Source of the DNA: Mytilus galloprovincialis
Taxonomy: Eukaryota > Mollusca > Bivalvia > Mytilida > Mytilidae
Assembly (NCBI RefSeq): GCF_965363235.1
Contig: NC_134846.1
Coordinates: 64,469,121 to 64,533,120, forward strand
Direction: 5' to 3'
Length of the DNA stretch: 64,000 nt
The notes beneath the pieces were generated by a model. That model made no database searches and had not been told where the DNA came from. It saw only the letters and a program-made list of their open reading frames with translations. How positions within the stretch are numbered: the stretch's first letter is position 1; the number at the start of each line of letters is the position of its first letter. A program made the position numbers and the translations under genes. Shown piece by piece: positions 38,308 through 51,039 of the stretch.

Positions 38308-38508
38308 TGCAACATGTTTTGCAGTGTTTAGAATAAAATAAATTTTATAATAATTTTATATTACATCAAAAGATTTCTTTTAGTATAAATATGTAGCTAC
38401 AATGACATGTGCAACATGTTTTTCGGTGTTTAGAATAAAATAATTTAATGATAATTTTATATTACATAAAATGATTTCTTATAGTATAAATATGTAGCTA
38501 CAATGACC
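38308..38508 (-). repeat. Tandem duplication of the end of HGSNAT copy A exon 17
   Basis: 38,410-38,508 covers the last codons, stop and start of the 3' UTR of the gene. 38,308-38,406 is a second, slightly diverged copy offset by 102 bp. The duplicate lies downstream of the functional stop, so it would be 3' UTR. Confidence 0.9.
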
Positions 38509-41500
38509 CATAAACTTGCACCGTATAGATCTATTGCAAGTTTACTCGCATGTGTTTCTGGGACGTCCCAGCTAACTGGAAAATTCTTATGCAACAGTTC
38601 GTGTCCCATGTATACCAATATGGCATTCATACCTGAAATAATGGAGGTAATTACAAAGAAAGCTATCACATAGCTGAAAGACAACGTCTAATAAGTTACA
38701 TGCACTTAAAACCACAAATGTACAATAATTAAAAAATATTCAACAACAAAACTTGGATAATAATACAAAACAAAGGTCATCGAAGCAGAAGCTGAACACC
38801 TGGTCAAATAAAGCCATAATTAATTATAAGCTGGCGTTGAACAGTTCTAGACTTTGTGAACTAAAACCATTAAGAGTATGTTGGGAAACTCTAAACATAC
38901 TCTTACTGCTACTAAACGTCATTGCGCTATGAGTAAGGAGAATTTACTTGTGAATGACAAGTTGGTGTCGTATTTTTTTTTAACTTTGTCAAAAACAAGA
39001 TAATTTCGCATCGAATTGATACCTCATCTGGTGTGGCTTCAAATAGCGGTTTATAATTGGGTCTGCAAAGTGTTCACATCCGCTACTGTCAAAAGTTTCA
39101 ATGTTATAATTAAACAAAAATGGTTTTGACAAATTCAAAAGTTATTCCCTATATGTTAAACGATAGGATGAACATGTTTAATAACGTTAGTATGTTTGTA
39201 ACGTAGTATAATTGCTACAATCGGTTCATAACAGGATTTTTTTTTAAAAGTAAAAATTATCATATATATATTAGTGGTTACCTTCTTTATATTTATCCAA
39301 GATTTCGTCCCGTCTGGTGGTTACAGACTTTATGCAACCGATAGGTTAAAATATGATAATTGAATTATTTCCTTTATGTCATACGTACCTGGGTAATAAA
39401 ATGGTGCTCCATTCCATATTTTCCATTCATCTATCATCAAATAGCAAAAGCACAACAGAAGAAATGCAAAACCACCAAGGCAGAACACAAACGATAAAGA
39501 CCTAGAAATAACATTATAATATGAAATGTCTCCTTGTCCAGAAATTAGAGTGTGATGCTTTTCGGGTCCATAGGGGTTGACCACCCTTTAAAGTTATCAT
39601 TTTAAGCCATAAAAATTGTCAAGTTTTTTTTCTTCACATTACTCTTTCTACTCAGCAATATCTATTCTGTTTTCGACAACAACACTCAATAAAAAAATTT
39701 CCTGTATCCGCTCCTGAGATGACAAAATTGTCTTTTCCATATACGTTGTTAATGATAATTATTTTTAATCAAAAAACGTAACTCGTGAGAAACTGCGATA
39801 TGTTCAAATATAGTGTTTGATTTTGTAATAAATATATATGTTTTAATTTTCACGTGATGAAAAAGGAAATATAACACTAGTTTTTGTTACATTTATAACT
39901 AAGTTAATAAATTGACAAAACATTACCATAAGTTTTTGTTGATAGGAATCCATCCATCGTTTTTACTAAATTTACACAAAATTCCTGCTAACAGGCACTG
40001 TAAGGATATAAGAAAAGAACAGATATACATTTTACTGGATATCAAGTTAATGTCTTATAGTTTGCCAACATTGTTTTTTTTTTATTTCGAATATTTACAA
40101 ACTCGTTAGTTTCTGAATTTATCAAGTTATCCACTCTCTGAGTAATTCAAAATTTTAACGTTTGAAAAGGTGTGCGATATTGAAAAACAGCCTAATCAAA
40201 TGCACATGACTTCATACAGATTTTAGGTTTTAAAAATGGTTTTCCCAATAAAACAAACATAAAAACAGTAATGAAGAAATAATGAATGTCATTATAGACA
40301 AGAAATAACAAATCACATTTGTACATAGTAAAGTTACAAGGCTCACCACAGCAAACCCCTTATTTATATGGTTAAGTTGTAAGTTGACCAAAACAATTCC
40401 CTTATGTATATAGTTAAGTTGTAAGGTTGACCAAAACAAATCCCTTATTTATATGGTAAAGTTGCAAGGCTTACCAAAACAAACACCTTACTTATATGTA
40501 AGTTGTAAAATGTAAAATCACAAAAATACGGAACTCAGAGGAAAATCAAATCGGAAAGTCTATGATCACATGGCAAAATCAAAGTTGACAAAAAATTCCT
40601 TGTTTAAATAGTAAAGCTGTAAGGCTTCCCAAAACAAATCCCTTGTTTAAATTTGAAACGGTAAAATCACAAAAATACTGAACTCCGAGGAAAATTCAAA
40701 ACGGAAGTCCCTTACCAAATGGCAAAATCAAATGATAAAACACATCAATGAGTGGACAACAAATGTCATATTCCTGACTATAGGCATTTTCAAATGTAGA
40801 AAATGGTGGATTGAAAGTTGCAAGGTTTACAAAAACAAACCCTTATTTCTATTGTTAAGTTGTAAGGCTTTCCGAAACAATTCCCATATTTACATGGTAA
40901 AGTTGTAAGACTAAGCAAAGCAAATCCCTTATCTATATGGTAAAGATGTAAGGCTTCAAGTTACCAAAATAAATCCCTTATTTACATGGAAAAGTTGTAA
41001 GGCTTACCAAAACAAACCCCTTATTTATATGGTTGAGTTGTAAGGCTTACTAAAATAAATCCGTTATTTACATGCAAAAGTTGAAAGGCTTACCGAAACA
41101 AATTCCTTATCTATAAGATAAAGTAAGACTTACCAAAACAAATCCCTTATTACCATGATAAAGTTGTAAGGCTTACCAAAACAATTCCCCATATACAGAA
41201 TCTCATTACCCTGGCTGATCTGCTTTTGTAGGTACACAGAATTTTGCCTGCCTGAAAAAAAAAAGTTTTTATGATGAAGTTGTATGCAAAAAGTTATAGA
41301 CACTTCAAGAGAGGTGGAAGATACCAGAGGGACATTCAAACTCATAAGTCGGAAATAAAAACGACAACGCCATGGCTAAAAAAGAAAAAAAAAACAACAG
41401 ACAAACAAAACTACACCAAAAACTTGGGGTGGTCTCAGGTGCTCCGAATAAGTAAGCAGATCCTGCTCCACGTGTTGTAACCATTGGTGTATAGCTCATG

Positions 41501-44500
41501 TGAGACCAAACACAGTAATAAGTCTATTTCGGGAAGTCACGCACAAAAAGAGTGTGTTTTTGAAATATGCATCATCAGGTAAAGTCGTGATAAGATTTTT
41601 TAAAAGCCATCTTTTTAAAAGGAGTAGAGCACACACAAAAGTATCTAAACAGAACAATCGGAGTCTTTGAAGTTAAACTTTTTTAGAGGGGTTCAATTAG
41701 TTTTACCAAGCATAAGCACTTAACTTATAATTTGAAAAATAACCCCAATAAATATACCTTTTAAATTACGCAAGCAGCGGAGCATTGGCTATAAACTGGA
41801 TAGTACAAATCACATTTTGACACCGTGCGTGGAAACAGACATTACGAAACTGGTGGTTTCATATCTTAAAAAGCAAGATGCCTAAAGTGTTGTTTTCAAA
41901 TCGTTTTAATCTTAATAGTCATTGGAAATATATTCTTACTTGTAGTCCGAGAAAACATAACACACATGAGGTTAAGGTTCCAAGCAATCCTTCCGGTTCA
42001 TGTGGTAAGTCGTTGTGATAAATTTCCTAATAAAAATAAGTATACGAATAACATGTAAATAAGTATACGAATAACATTTATAAATTTGTACAGAAAAAAA
42101 ACCATAGCCCCCCCCCCCCCAGAAAATCAAATGGTTGCTGCCTAATGTGGTCTGATATTGTCTTGCATTAAGCATACACATAATTGCGAAATATACTGGT
42201 AATATTAAATGAAATTCGTATCGAAACTCGGACTACAAATCTAAAATAACAAGTAAAATCAAGTAATGGTAAGTTTTTAAAATATGACAAAACAAAACTG
42301 TACCTTACATGTAGGAGATCCGTAAATATGCTTTTCTCCGAAAACTTTTCTGTCTATATAACCCGCAGCTCCTCCGGTACAATTATATTGCTTGCCGTAG
42401 TTTTCAAGTCCTCCTGGCCCAAGGTACCCTCTAAATGTTAAAATAGACTTATTTTATCACAAGGTCTTACCTGAGACTACTATATCATATAGTAGTCTCA
42501 GATCTTAAATATTTATATCGAGGCGATATTTTAACACTAAGACAGCTGCACTAAGATACTTGTAAATTATGAAAGAGTAAATCATAAGAACAAGAAACTG
42601 ATTTTAGTGCGTGTAATGTTATATCTTGATATGTTCTAGTGGTTAACGTTGATCGCAGTTATTTTTTTTTTTTTTGTTCATAGTGGTTGTACAAATCAGG
42701 CTTTGGTTTTCCTTTTGAATTGTTTCATATTTTGTCACACCAGGTTCTTCTATTACTTACGACACGTTAATGGTTTTGCTCATTGTTGAAGGGTGAACCA
42801 TGACCTGTATTGTTCCAGTTTTTGCCCTATCATCTAAAAGAATAACTCTTACATTAAAAATCAATTTACATCTCCATTATTTTTTAATTTTTGTTTATGC
42901 GAAATGTATATAAGTTGATCGACATACTTTTCGCAACCGGTATCAACAGGTAGCAGAAAAGTCAGGCATGTATGTACTAATATAAACAAAGAAATAATAA
43001 TCCATTCCGACCAGTAGTCAGTAATATCTTTAAATCTTGTCTCTGTCATCTGAAATATATATGCTTGAAACAGAAGGAAACAACAAAAGCATGCATTTTG
43101 TTCCCCGTCCCAATCTGAGCATGGGGCGTTTCACTGATCTTTTATTCAATATATAAGGCGACACTAAACAGTAAATATTATCTTTATCGACGTATGATAT
43201 TGATTGATTAATTGTAACTTGCTTAACATCCAGCGGCAACGACGACTTTATGCAAATTCAGGAAGAAAACAAAACATATAATAAGGAGGTTTTTCAAGCT
43301 CGAATTGAAGGGCGGGAAATTGGATTTTCAAATGGTTTATGAGATTGTGCTGGATAGGGGAAAATTTACTTTGCAATGCACGAGTAACCTACAGGTCCTC
43401 GGCGTTATTAGAAGAACTTTAAAATGCAGAAAGCTTTGTAGTCACCCTTCTCGAAGCATCTGTCTTAAAGACCCCATTACTACAATTTGTGGCTTCGTAT
43501 TTCTTTATACAACGCAAACAAACGTCCACTCAATGAAAGATTTTACTGCTAGACGGGAAAGGTAAAAAAATTACCATACACCCTACCGAGTCATCTTTTT
43601 TATATATCGATATCAAGCTGTTTCCTTTCTTTACGACAACAACCATAAATCTTTGAAATGGAGCATGATTTTTTCTCTCTTGACAAACACGCTTTTTAAC
43701 AGGTTTTATACGAAACCGGGTACGAGTCACCATGTTTTGCAAATACACATTTTACTTAACACGCTGCAGTATGAAATCATATTTATACTAGATATTGTTG
43801 TATGAAAGTGTGTCTGCAGTAGTTGATAGAAAAACTATGATCTAAGGACTCAAAATATCGACATTTTATAACAATTTATGAAACCTAGTTTAAATTGATT
43901 CGTTGTTCATTTCTGTGTCATTTTGGTCTCTTGTGGAGAGTTTTCGCATTGTCAATCAAACCATATCTTCTTATTTTATAAACATGTACTAGTAGAACAG
44001 CTTACACGATAGAGAATAATAGGCAAAGAAGATAAAGAATACTGAATGAGCAAAATAAAAATTGAGAACACAGAATAATCGGGTACTCAAATGGAAAGAA
44101 TATCTGCAAACATTTAATCAAGTAGCTTCCTCTCCATCCATACCCACAAAGAACTTAATAATAGATTTCAAACAACAAGTTCATTCAAATAGTAATATTT
44201 ACGACATTGTTTACTGTATCCTCTGTTACGGAATAGGGATAATGGGAACACACAAAATAAACAATTAACTTAGTACTTTGCCTCATGTGTGTTTAACTGG
44301 TACATGCATTACCATTGATTATGCAAATTATTTTGACACAACCGTATCCAGGAGTTTAGTACCACACGTGAACACTGTGAACTTAATTACCGTATCCGGG
44401 AGTTTAGCAACAAACATGTGCACTGTGGCTGTAATGAGATAAGTAACAGCAAATCTTTGTAGAACTCCTGGTATTCTTAATTCTGTCATGTCTACAGCTG

Positions 44501-47500
44501 AAAAATCAAATTCAAAAGTATCAATAAAGTTGACATAGGAGTGTACATGTGGTAACAATAGAAGCTACATGTTTTGAATTTGTACATGGAATTTCAAGGG
44601 GATAATTACCGAAGACAGAATACAAATTAAGTTTGTTTTACTTCTGTTATTGGAAATAGTATTGTGACATAAATGAGCCTGCCATCTTTTTCATCTCGAC
44701 AGAAACAACAAAAACACCAATCATATATACATTTGATAATTACAATGTTTGACCATTATTCAAGATACTCAATATTTTCGACAAAAAAAAATCATTGATA
44801 TTTTATTAAATGAACTATAAATTTACTGTATACAAAATTTGGTTAAACAATGTTTTTTAACTTAGTTCTTTGTTGGTTCTTTTTAACTTTTATTCCAGCG
44901 TCACGGTCTTTTGTGTACAAAATTTCAATCCTTGTATCTATGTTGAGTTTTATTTCTTAAAATAATATTCAAAACTTACAAGAACTCCCGTTTGTGTTAA
45001 TAACAAGTCCAAGTATAAAGAGTATACATGATCGTCTTAATATCTTCCAGAAAATTTTGTGCTTTGGTGTTTCATTTCTCAAAAGGCTCGTGAAGGAATA
45101 AATCATAGATGTACCCATGATAAAGACGAACCTACAAAATCGAAAATGACAGTTTTGGTATTATGATAATTTAAGTATCCCACTTGAGGTCTCATTTTAG
45201 TCAATTTAGTCATATCTGAAATAAGATAGTCTTGGTGTTTTAGTTAGTATAGTTTATTCTTTCAATCAATGACAATTTGTTTTGTCCCGTTAAAAAGCTG
45301 CCTGCTTGACCATTTCAGGGTGATTGTAAACAATTTAGAGGATTTTAAAAATATAATCGTTATATACAATGTTGCACAACTTATTTGGTAGACTTTTGAG
45401 TTGCTATCAAAATACATCTATATTATTGGAAGATGTAAAAGAAAACTACCTACCATGGAAAAACTAAATCTGCAACGGTCAATCCGTTCCATTTTGAATG
45501 ACTGAAAAACCAATATCCACCACCGCCATAATTTACGAAAACCATTATTACTATGCTTATTCTGAAACAAAGATGGTAGGTTTATTCAAAGACAACATAC
45601 GTTAACAAGATAGTTCCTTAAACAGTTAAAGAATTGGTTTTCGTTGTTCCGCTATACACCATTATGTTTAATGTGGTCCCATTTATTGAGTTCCTAATCC
45701 GACTATATAAGGGTATATATATACCATGTATACATACGTTGAGATAACCTACAGAATTTCTTGCATTGACCTAAAAACCAACAACCAAAAGTTGTAGGAA
45801 ATATAAAATGACTGGTGAACTTTTGTGTATTATTTTAAAAGGCGACAGTAGTTTACCATTGTTCAAATCTCGTGAATTGATTAGCATGAGACTAATCAAC
45901 GTAACAAACAGATATGGGGTCTATGAGTATTGAATAAGTTTAAATTTGTCCATACCCTCTAAATGTGTCCAATGATTTAAGCCTCTCTTTCTTTGGTTTA
46001 GCATCTGGAGATCCACGTACCCCTTGAAGATTCTGTGTTGCACCATGTTTACCTGATACGTGTATTTCTGTTGATGATGTAAGACTCACTGATGATATCA
46101 AACCACCGTGACTATGTTTCAGTGAACCGTCATGGCTTATCGTGACCTTAATGAAGGTGAAGATATAGGGTTATTTTTTATGATCTTTATTTCACAGACA
46201 ATCGATACTTTATTAGAAAGTACATAGTAATTAAATATGTAATTAGGGTATTTTAATTATTTGGGATTCATTTATATTTTGGCAATATCAAGACTGCAGC
46301 TGTGGGATATTGTGGAAACTCTTGGAATATGTCATTTATAAACAACCGATACTCAATGCCAATATCCGAATTGGAAATTATAGACATTACAACATTCGAT
46401 TGTGTAAGAGTTGTCAAGTTTACCATAGCTAAACTTGACCTGTACGGGACAATTATTACGGAATATTCAGAAAACCACTAGAAGAATATTCTAATGTATA
46501 CCTGAAAATTTAAATGAAACGTTTTACCTGATCAATAAGGGGTTCATTTTCACCGTCGTTTGGGTAGATCTTTCGATATAGTTTATCCCTGAAAAATGTT
46601 AAGATGATGAAGTTAAAATCTAAGTTTTACAATATATTTGACCATTTTTAGAGCTTTTTTTAATACTTAACATTTTTTTTTAAATATTTCAATTCATAAA
46701 TTTAAAACATGCTGAACGTCTAGAACCAATCAATCAGATAAACTGACAAATCTGATTAACACACCAAAAAAATCCTTTTAGTTAATTGTGTTAGAGGTAT
46801 TGGCTATTCATTGTTGTGATGAACGAATTAAACGGACAATTTTTAATTTTAATGTTGAAGTTACTTTAAATTATAAGTCTAACGCACTCACCAACAGTAC
46901 TTTGAGGATAACCACCATAATAAAGCTACAGCAAATAAAATACCAGCTGCTGCATATAGTGCTTTTTGAAGAAAAAAGAACACACAATTGTAAAAAGTAA
47001 AACATATATATTGATAATTTGGGAATAATATCATGAAAAGTCTATCGTGTATGCTAAAGAGCAAACGTAGGACTAGAAAGCCAAATACCTTTAAGGTAAA
47101 CTACATCTTTTTAACGACGATTGTTTTGTGTAAATCTGGAATCGTGATTGTTTTTCTTTATGTTTCTATAATTTTTGAATAATTTGATCATTACAGGTCC
47201 AAGTAAGTATCTGCAAATTTGCAATTTCATCCAAACTTCTTACAAAATACCTTACATTTTGTCACTCGTCTAATATAGTCGTTCGCTGACCTTCAGATGT
47301 TTGTTTTCAGTTTTGTATCATTAAATACTAGTTGTTAGTGTTTTTAGTTCCAATGACTTCGTTTCAATGACTTAATTTCGTTATAGCATGCACGACTGAT
47401 TAAGTTTTTGGTTTCTGATCCCAACCTTGTTAAATAAAAAAGACTGCTCTGTCTTCGCAACGATATCAGATTTATGAAATGATAATGATAAAGAGTCGTT

Positions 47501-49671
47501 ATGTATTATACAAAATACGTCCACACATCATCCAACAAATTGACTAGAATTTTTAAATAGATATAGGAAGATGTGGTATGAGTGCCAATGAGACAACTCT
47601 CCATCCAAGTAACAATTAAAAAAAGTAAACCATTATAGGTCAAGGTACGGCCTCAACACGGAGCCTTGGCTCACACCGAACAGCAAGCTATAAAGGGCCC
47701 CAATTAAAGTATAACAAATGAAAAATCATTAAATAAGAATACCAATGAATGAACTCTTTGGTGAATTCGTTATGAGAACAGTACAGTTATGTTTAGCATC
47801 TCCAGTTGTATTTACATGTATTGTATATGTCCCGTTTTCTTTAAAATGCTTTGAGAAACTGAAAAAAGTCAAAAAGAAGACATGATTAGCAGAAATACTG
47901 TACATTCTTTTAGTACTTTTCTTCTACTAAAAATCTTTGTTTTTCATCTTTGTATACATGTTTTAAACTTAATGTTCCGTAACAATACTATGTCTTTTTT
48001 GATTTTTATCTTTATTTCATAGTAATGTAAAATTTAGTATAATTACCTGCAGTGTTGTATAACCCTAGTGCCATCGTCTTCTGTTATATGAAGATGAGTT
48101 TTCCACCTTGTGTCAACGAACACAGTTTTATTCCTTACATGAATAGCTAATGGGATTGGATTGCACTACAAAATATAAAAAAAAATGTATAAAAGACACA
48201 AGTAGCCTGCAAACTAAATATGTATATGCATCGAAACTCAAGAATTAAACGGGATGACACTGAAAAATTCAAATAAAAATCAAGCGGTTCATGAAAGCCA
48301 ATAATATAAAAGAAAGACAATGAACAAGGTTAAGCAACACAAACTATTTACCTTATAGCATTCATCACTTAGTGATGAAATATTAATGGCGTTGGTCGAT
48401 GTTATGGTAACTTTTGCTTTGTCCATTGGGATGCTGGAATCATCCTGATACTTATTTCCAAATGACAGGCTTTGTACCCCTCCGTCAAACAATGCTATCA
48501 CTAAAAAACATTGAGGTTTTCAGGATTTGTATATTAATTACTGACCAATACTAAAGCAGTTGCAAGACGTGATTGTATATGCATGAAGAACAACACTGCT
48601 TACATAATCTTAGATGCATGATTTTTTATCAGTTGTTAGTTGCTTTAAACTAGCAATCAGTAACTGCGAGTACTCTCAGATCTAAACTTAGTGTCTTTTT
48701 GTTGTTGGGATGTACAAGTACCCGGCCCCGTCCACTTGTATTTGTAGTATTTGTATTTTTATCCATCTGATGAATTAAGCCCTTTCAACTGATTTGTATA
48801 GTTCGTTTTTTATGTTGTACTGTTACACTACTGTCCCAGGTTAGTGAGAGGGTTGGGACCACGCTAACATGTTTAACTCCGCCAAATTCTGTATGTATGT
48901 GCCTGTCCCAAGTCAGGGGCCTGTTGTCGTTTGTTTATGTGTTACATTTTTGTTTTTCGTTCATTTTTAGTACTTAAATTATGCCGTTAGTTTTCACGTT
49001 TGAATTGTTTTACATTGTCATTTCGGGGCTTTTATAGCCGACTATGCGGTTTGGGCTTTGCTCATTGTTGAAGGCCGTAGGATAATCTATACTTTCTATA
49101 AATTATAACTTCTGTGTCATTTTGGTCTCTTGTGGAGAGTTGTCTCATTGGAAATCAAACCACATCTTCTTTTTTTTACACGTTCGATACAGCTGAGATT
49201 ATTTTAGACAATAGCATAATATCTTCATTTCTCGCACATAGCTTGTATAAAACACAAAACACAGATGTACATATTCATGCAAAGAAAAAAGAAGAAAAAT
49301 GTCCCAAGTCTTCAATTACAACAAAAAAACACCAACCTTAAAACTTTATATCATTGGCTACAAGGCGGAAGTTTAACAACTGTAACTCATTTAAAACCGA
49401 ATAGAAACTAAAAATACCACTAAGTGCTTAAATATAATAGAAAAATGATAACGGAAAAGGTGAATGTGCCAAAGAGACAACCCCATCAAAGTCCAGAAAA
49501 AAGCACAATGCCGCTGATGGGTCTTCAACACAGCGAGAAAATCCCGAACTTATCTGCAGGCTTAGCTGTACCCTAAACAAGAACGTGTACTTATTCAGCA
49601 AAAATGGATGTCACACTAAGCTCTGAAACATTTATAGTTAACTTACAGATAAGGATGATTTGACATGTCAT
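38457..49671 (-). CDS. HGSNAT: Heparan-alpha-glucosaminide N-acetyltransferase paralogue A, complete, 17 exons
   Basis: Exons in order: 49,671-49,647; 48,500-48,352; 48,165-48,047; 47,858-47,743; 46,961-46,892; 46,588-46,528; 46,146-45,956; 45,561-45,454; 45,131-44,980; 44,497-44,391; 43,049-42,928; 42,430-42,304; 42,026-41,940; 41,251-41,177; 39,997-39,927; 39,501-39,389; 38,632-38,457. All introns have GT-AG ends and the phases join to 622 codons plus stop, close to the human protein's 635-663. The family moves acetyl from cytosolic acetyl-CoA to the glucosamine of heparan sulfate inside the lysosome (EC 2.3.1.78). Visible hallmarks are a short signal peptide, a lumenal N-terminal domain (about 10-136), a first membrane segment near 137-156, the motif [12 protein letters not shown] with His265 in [11 protein letters not shown] aligning with the human active-site histidine, LGPGG with [12 protein letters not shown], and a hydrophobic C-terminal half. 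The exon 1 start is inferred from the splice-compatible signal peptide and is the least certain part. Confidence 0.93.
40330..41170 (-). repeat. Intron minisatellite built from the exon 14 end and its 5' splice site
   Basis: About 14 units of roughly 43 bp fill intron 14 of HGSNAT copy A. On the gene strand each unit reads approximately GGGATTTGTTTTG-GTAAGCC. The genuine exon 14 end at 41,177 reads GGGGAATTGTTTTG-GTAAGCC and is the first member of the array. At least five units keep GTAAG at the splice position. Two pieces of a mussel repeat tail interrupt the array at about 40,505-40,575 and 40,660-40,790. The matching exon of copy B has no such array. Confidence 0.9.
41310..41480 (-). repeat. 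Mussel dispersed repeat in intron 13 of copy A
   Basis: 'gataccagagggacattcaa', 'aacgacaacgccatggct' and 'ggtggtctcaggtgctccga' are the reverse complement of the repeat pieces at 34,985-35,200 and 35,810-35,935. Confidence 0.7.
42471..42501. repeat. Perfect 15-bp-arm palindrome in intron 11 of copy A
   Basis: CTGAGACTACTATAT and its exact reverse complement ATATAGTAGTCTCAG are separated by one base. It lies 41 bp upstream of the exon 12 acceptor on the gene strand. Its function is unknown. Confidence 0.95.
43915..43985 (+). repeat. Mussel repeat tail fragment in intron 10 of copy A
   Basis: Contains 'tgtgtcattttggtctcttg' followed by 'tggagag' and 'atcaaaccatatcttctt', the terminal phrase of the tail family at 48,830-49,165. 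Confidence 0.7.
44341..44428 (-). repeat. Partial duplication of the exon 10 end of copy A
   Basis: 44,389-44,428 is the 3' end of exon 10 with its donor. 44,341-44,380 is a diverged copy immediately downstream, offset 48 bp. In the copy the donor GTAATT has become GTTGTG, so it no longer offers a consensus site. Confidence 0.85.
47566..47720 (-). repeat. Mussel repeat tail in intron 4 of copy A
   Basis: Contains 'agatgtggtatgagtgccaa', 'acggcctcaacacggagcct' and 'caagctataaagggcccc'. The inverse copy is at 55,240-55,365. It ends about 20 bp from the exon 4 donor. Confidence 0.75.
48830..49165 (+). repeat. Mussel repeat tail in intron 1 of copy A
   Basis: Contains 'gtgcctgtcccaagtcaggg', 'tcatttcggggcttttatag' and ends 'aaccacatcttcttttttt'. 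It is related to 22,440-22,740 and to the inverted copy at 33,310-33,850. Confidence 0.75.
49455..49590 (-). repeat. Mussel dispersed repeat fragment just downstream of exon 1 of copy A
   Basis: Contains 'aatgtgccaaagagacaacc' and 'gggtcttcaacacagcgaga'. The first phrase also occurs at 53,820-53,840 and, inverted, near 22,700. Confidence 0.6.
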
Positions 49672-51039
49672 CTCTATTCTATCAAATATCCATTTGATTG
49701 TTTATAAAGATTTCAACAACTATTATTTCAAATATGATATTCGGACAAATTGCAACCTGATAACGAGAAATAGTTTAACCCTATCAGTAGATAAATCATG
49801 AAAGATAACATATTGTTTTATTAAATATTTGTTTTAATACCTTTTACTAGATTAGACTGAGACATACAAGCGGGACAAGGAATGGCTGGGATGACTGAGG
49901 ATGATCCACTTTAATTTCCAAAGTTGTGCAAGTGTGTGTGTGTGGGTGAGTGAGTTGGTGAAGGTCGGACTACACTTCAGGTCAGAATTTTAATAAAATT
50001 AACGGTCGTAATAGAAAATTGTGTAGTTCATAAATTTCACAAATCCCATAGATATTCTCATTGACTAGGGAAACGTTTTCAATTCTGCTCTACATGTGAA
50101 ACCCATCATATATTGCAGGTACACATCCGATGATAGGTCTCATTGATTAATGATACCCAAGACATATAATAAAACTTACAAATTGATTACTATTCTGGCT
50201 TTCTGTTCTTGAAACCTAGATACAGTAATTTCCCTTTTCAAGGAGGTCGGGATACGAAACACAAGCCCATGAATAGCCTACCAACTGGGAGATAATTATT
50301 CCATTTGAAGGCGCTGCTTGAATGTTGCTGAACAGAAATCGAAAATGCCCAGTCATTGAAATCAACTCTTAGTCTAAAAGCTAACCACATTGTCTATTTC
50401 TATCATTGAGATGGGTATACTTTACATTGACTGTCCCTAGTCAGGAACCGTATGATCAATCAATAGTCTGATAACAAGATGTGTACAATATACACCAATG
50501 AGACAGCAACCAAACATTATATATATCATAAAACAAGAGATGCCTTAAGTCGAAACGCTCACCTGTTAAAAACAAATGTGTAGTTTTGCAATTTATTGTT
50601 GTCATTATTAAAATCAGTTACAAATTTTAGATCATTATCTTGTATCTATTATAATTTTTACAGTTTCTACCTGTTTCTACTTTTTAGTTTTCATGTATAG
50701 AAAACACAAATTAGTAAAATAAAAATCATCATATAAGGGTATTAACTTAAAGAGCCAATTGACAATATAAGTCATATTTTAAAACTTTTTTGTAGATCTT
50801 GCATTGCTTTTCCAGTTTATCTTTATCTTTTATAATATTCAAGATATTAACCAAAAACTGTAAAATTTCTTAAAAATTACCAATTTAGTGGAAGAAACCA
50901 AACAATGGGTTGTTCAGTTTGTCTGAAAAATTCAGGGCTGATAAATTTTGACCTATTAAACATTTTTACCACTTGCCAAATTTGCTGTAAATGCTTTAGT
51001 TTTTGAGATATAAGCCAACAAATTGCTTTCCTGAGGGCA
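49672..51039. other. Upstream flank of HGSNAT copy A, no feature resolved
   Basis: Should hold the copy A promoter. A short upstream frame (ATG GAT ATT TGA) sits about 20 bp before the start codon on the minus strand. A GT-rich run lies at 49,930-49,960. No gene or clear promoter motif can be called. Confidence 0.4.

Noticed and set aside
42107-42120. Poly-C tracts here and near 19,083 and 51,281
   Set aside because: Simple homopolymers within repeats or introns, with no further structure.
43305-43565. 86-codon plus-strand open frame inside intron 10 of HGSNAT copy A
   Set aside because: No recognised similarity, no splice context, and antisense to a well-supported intron; it is most likely chance.
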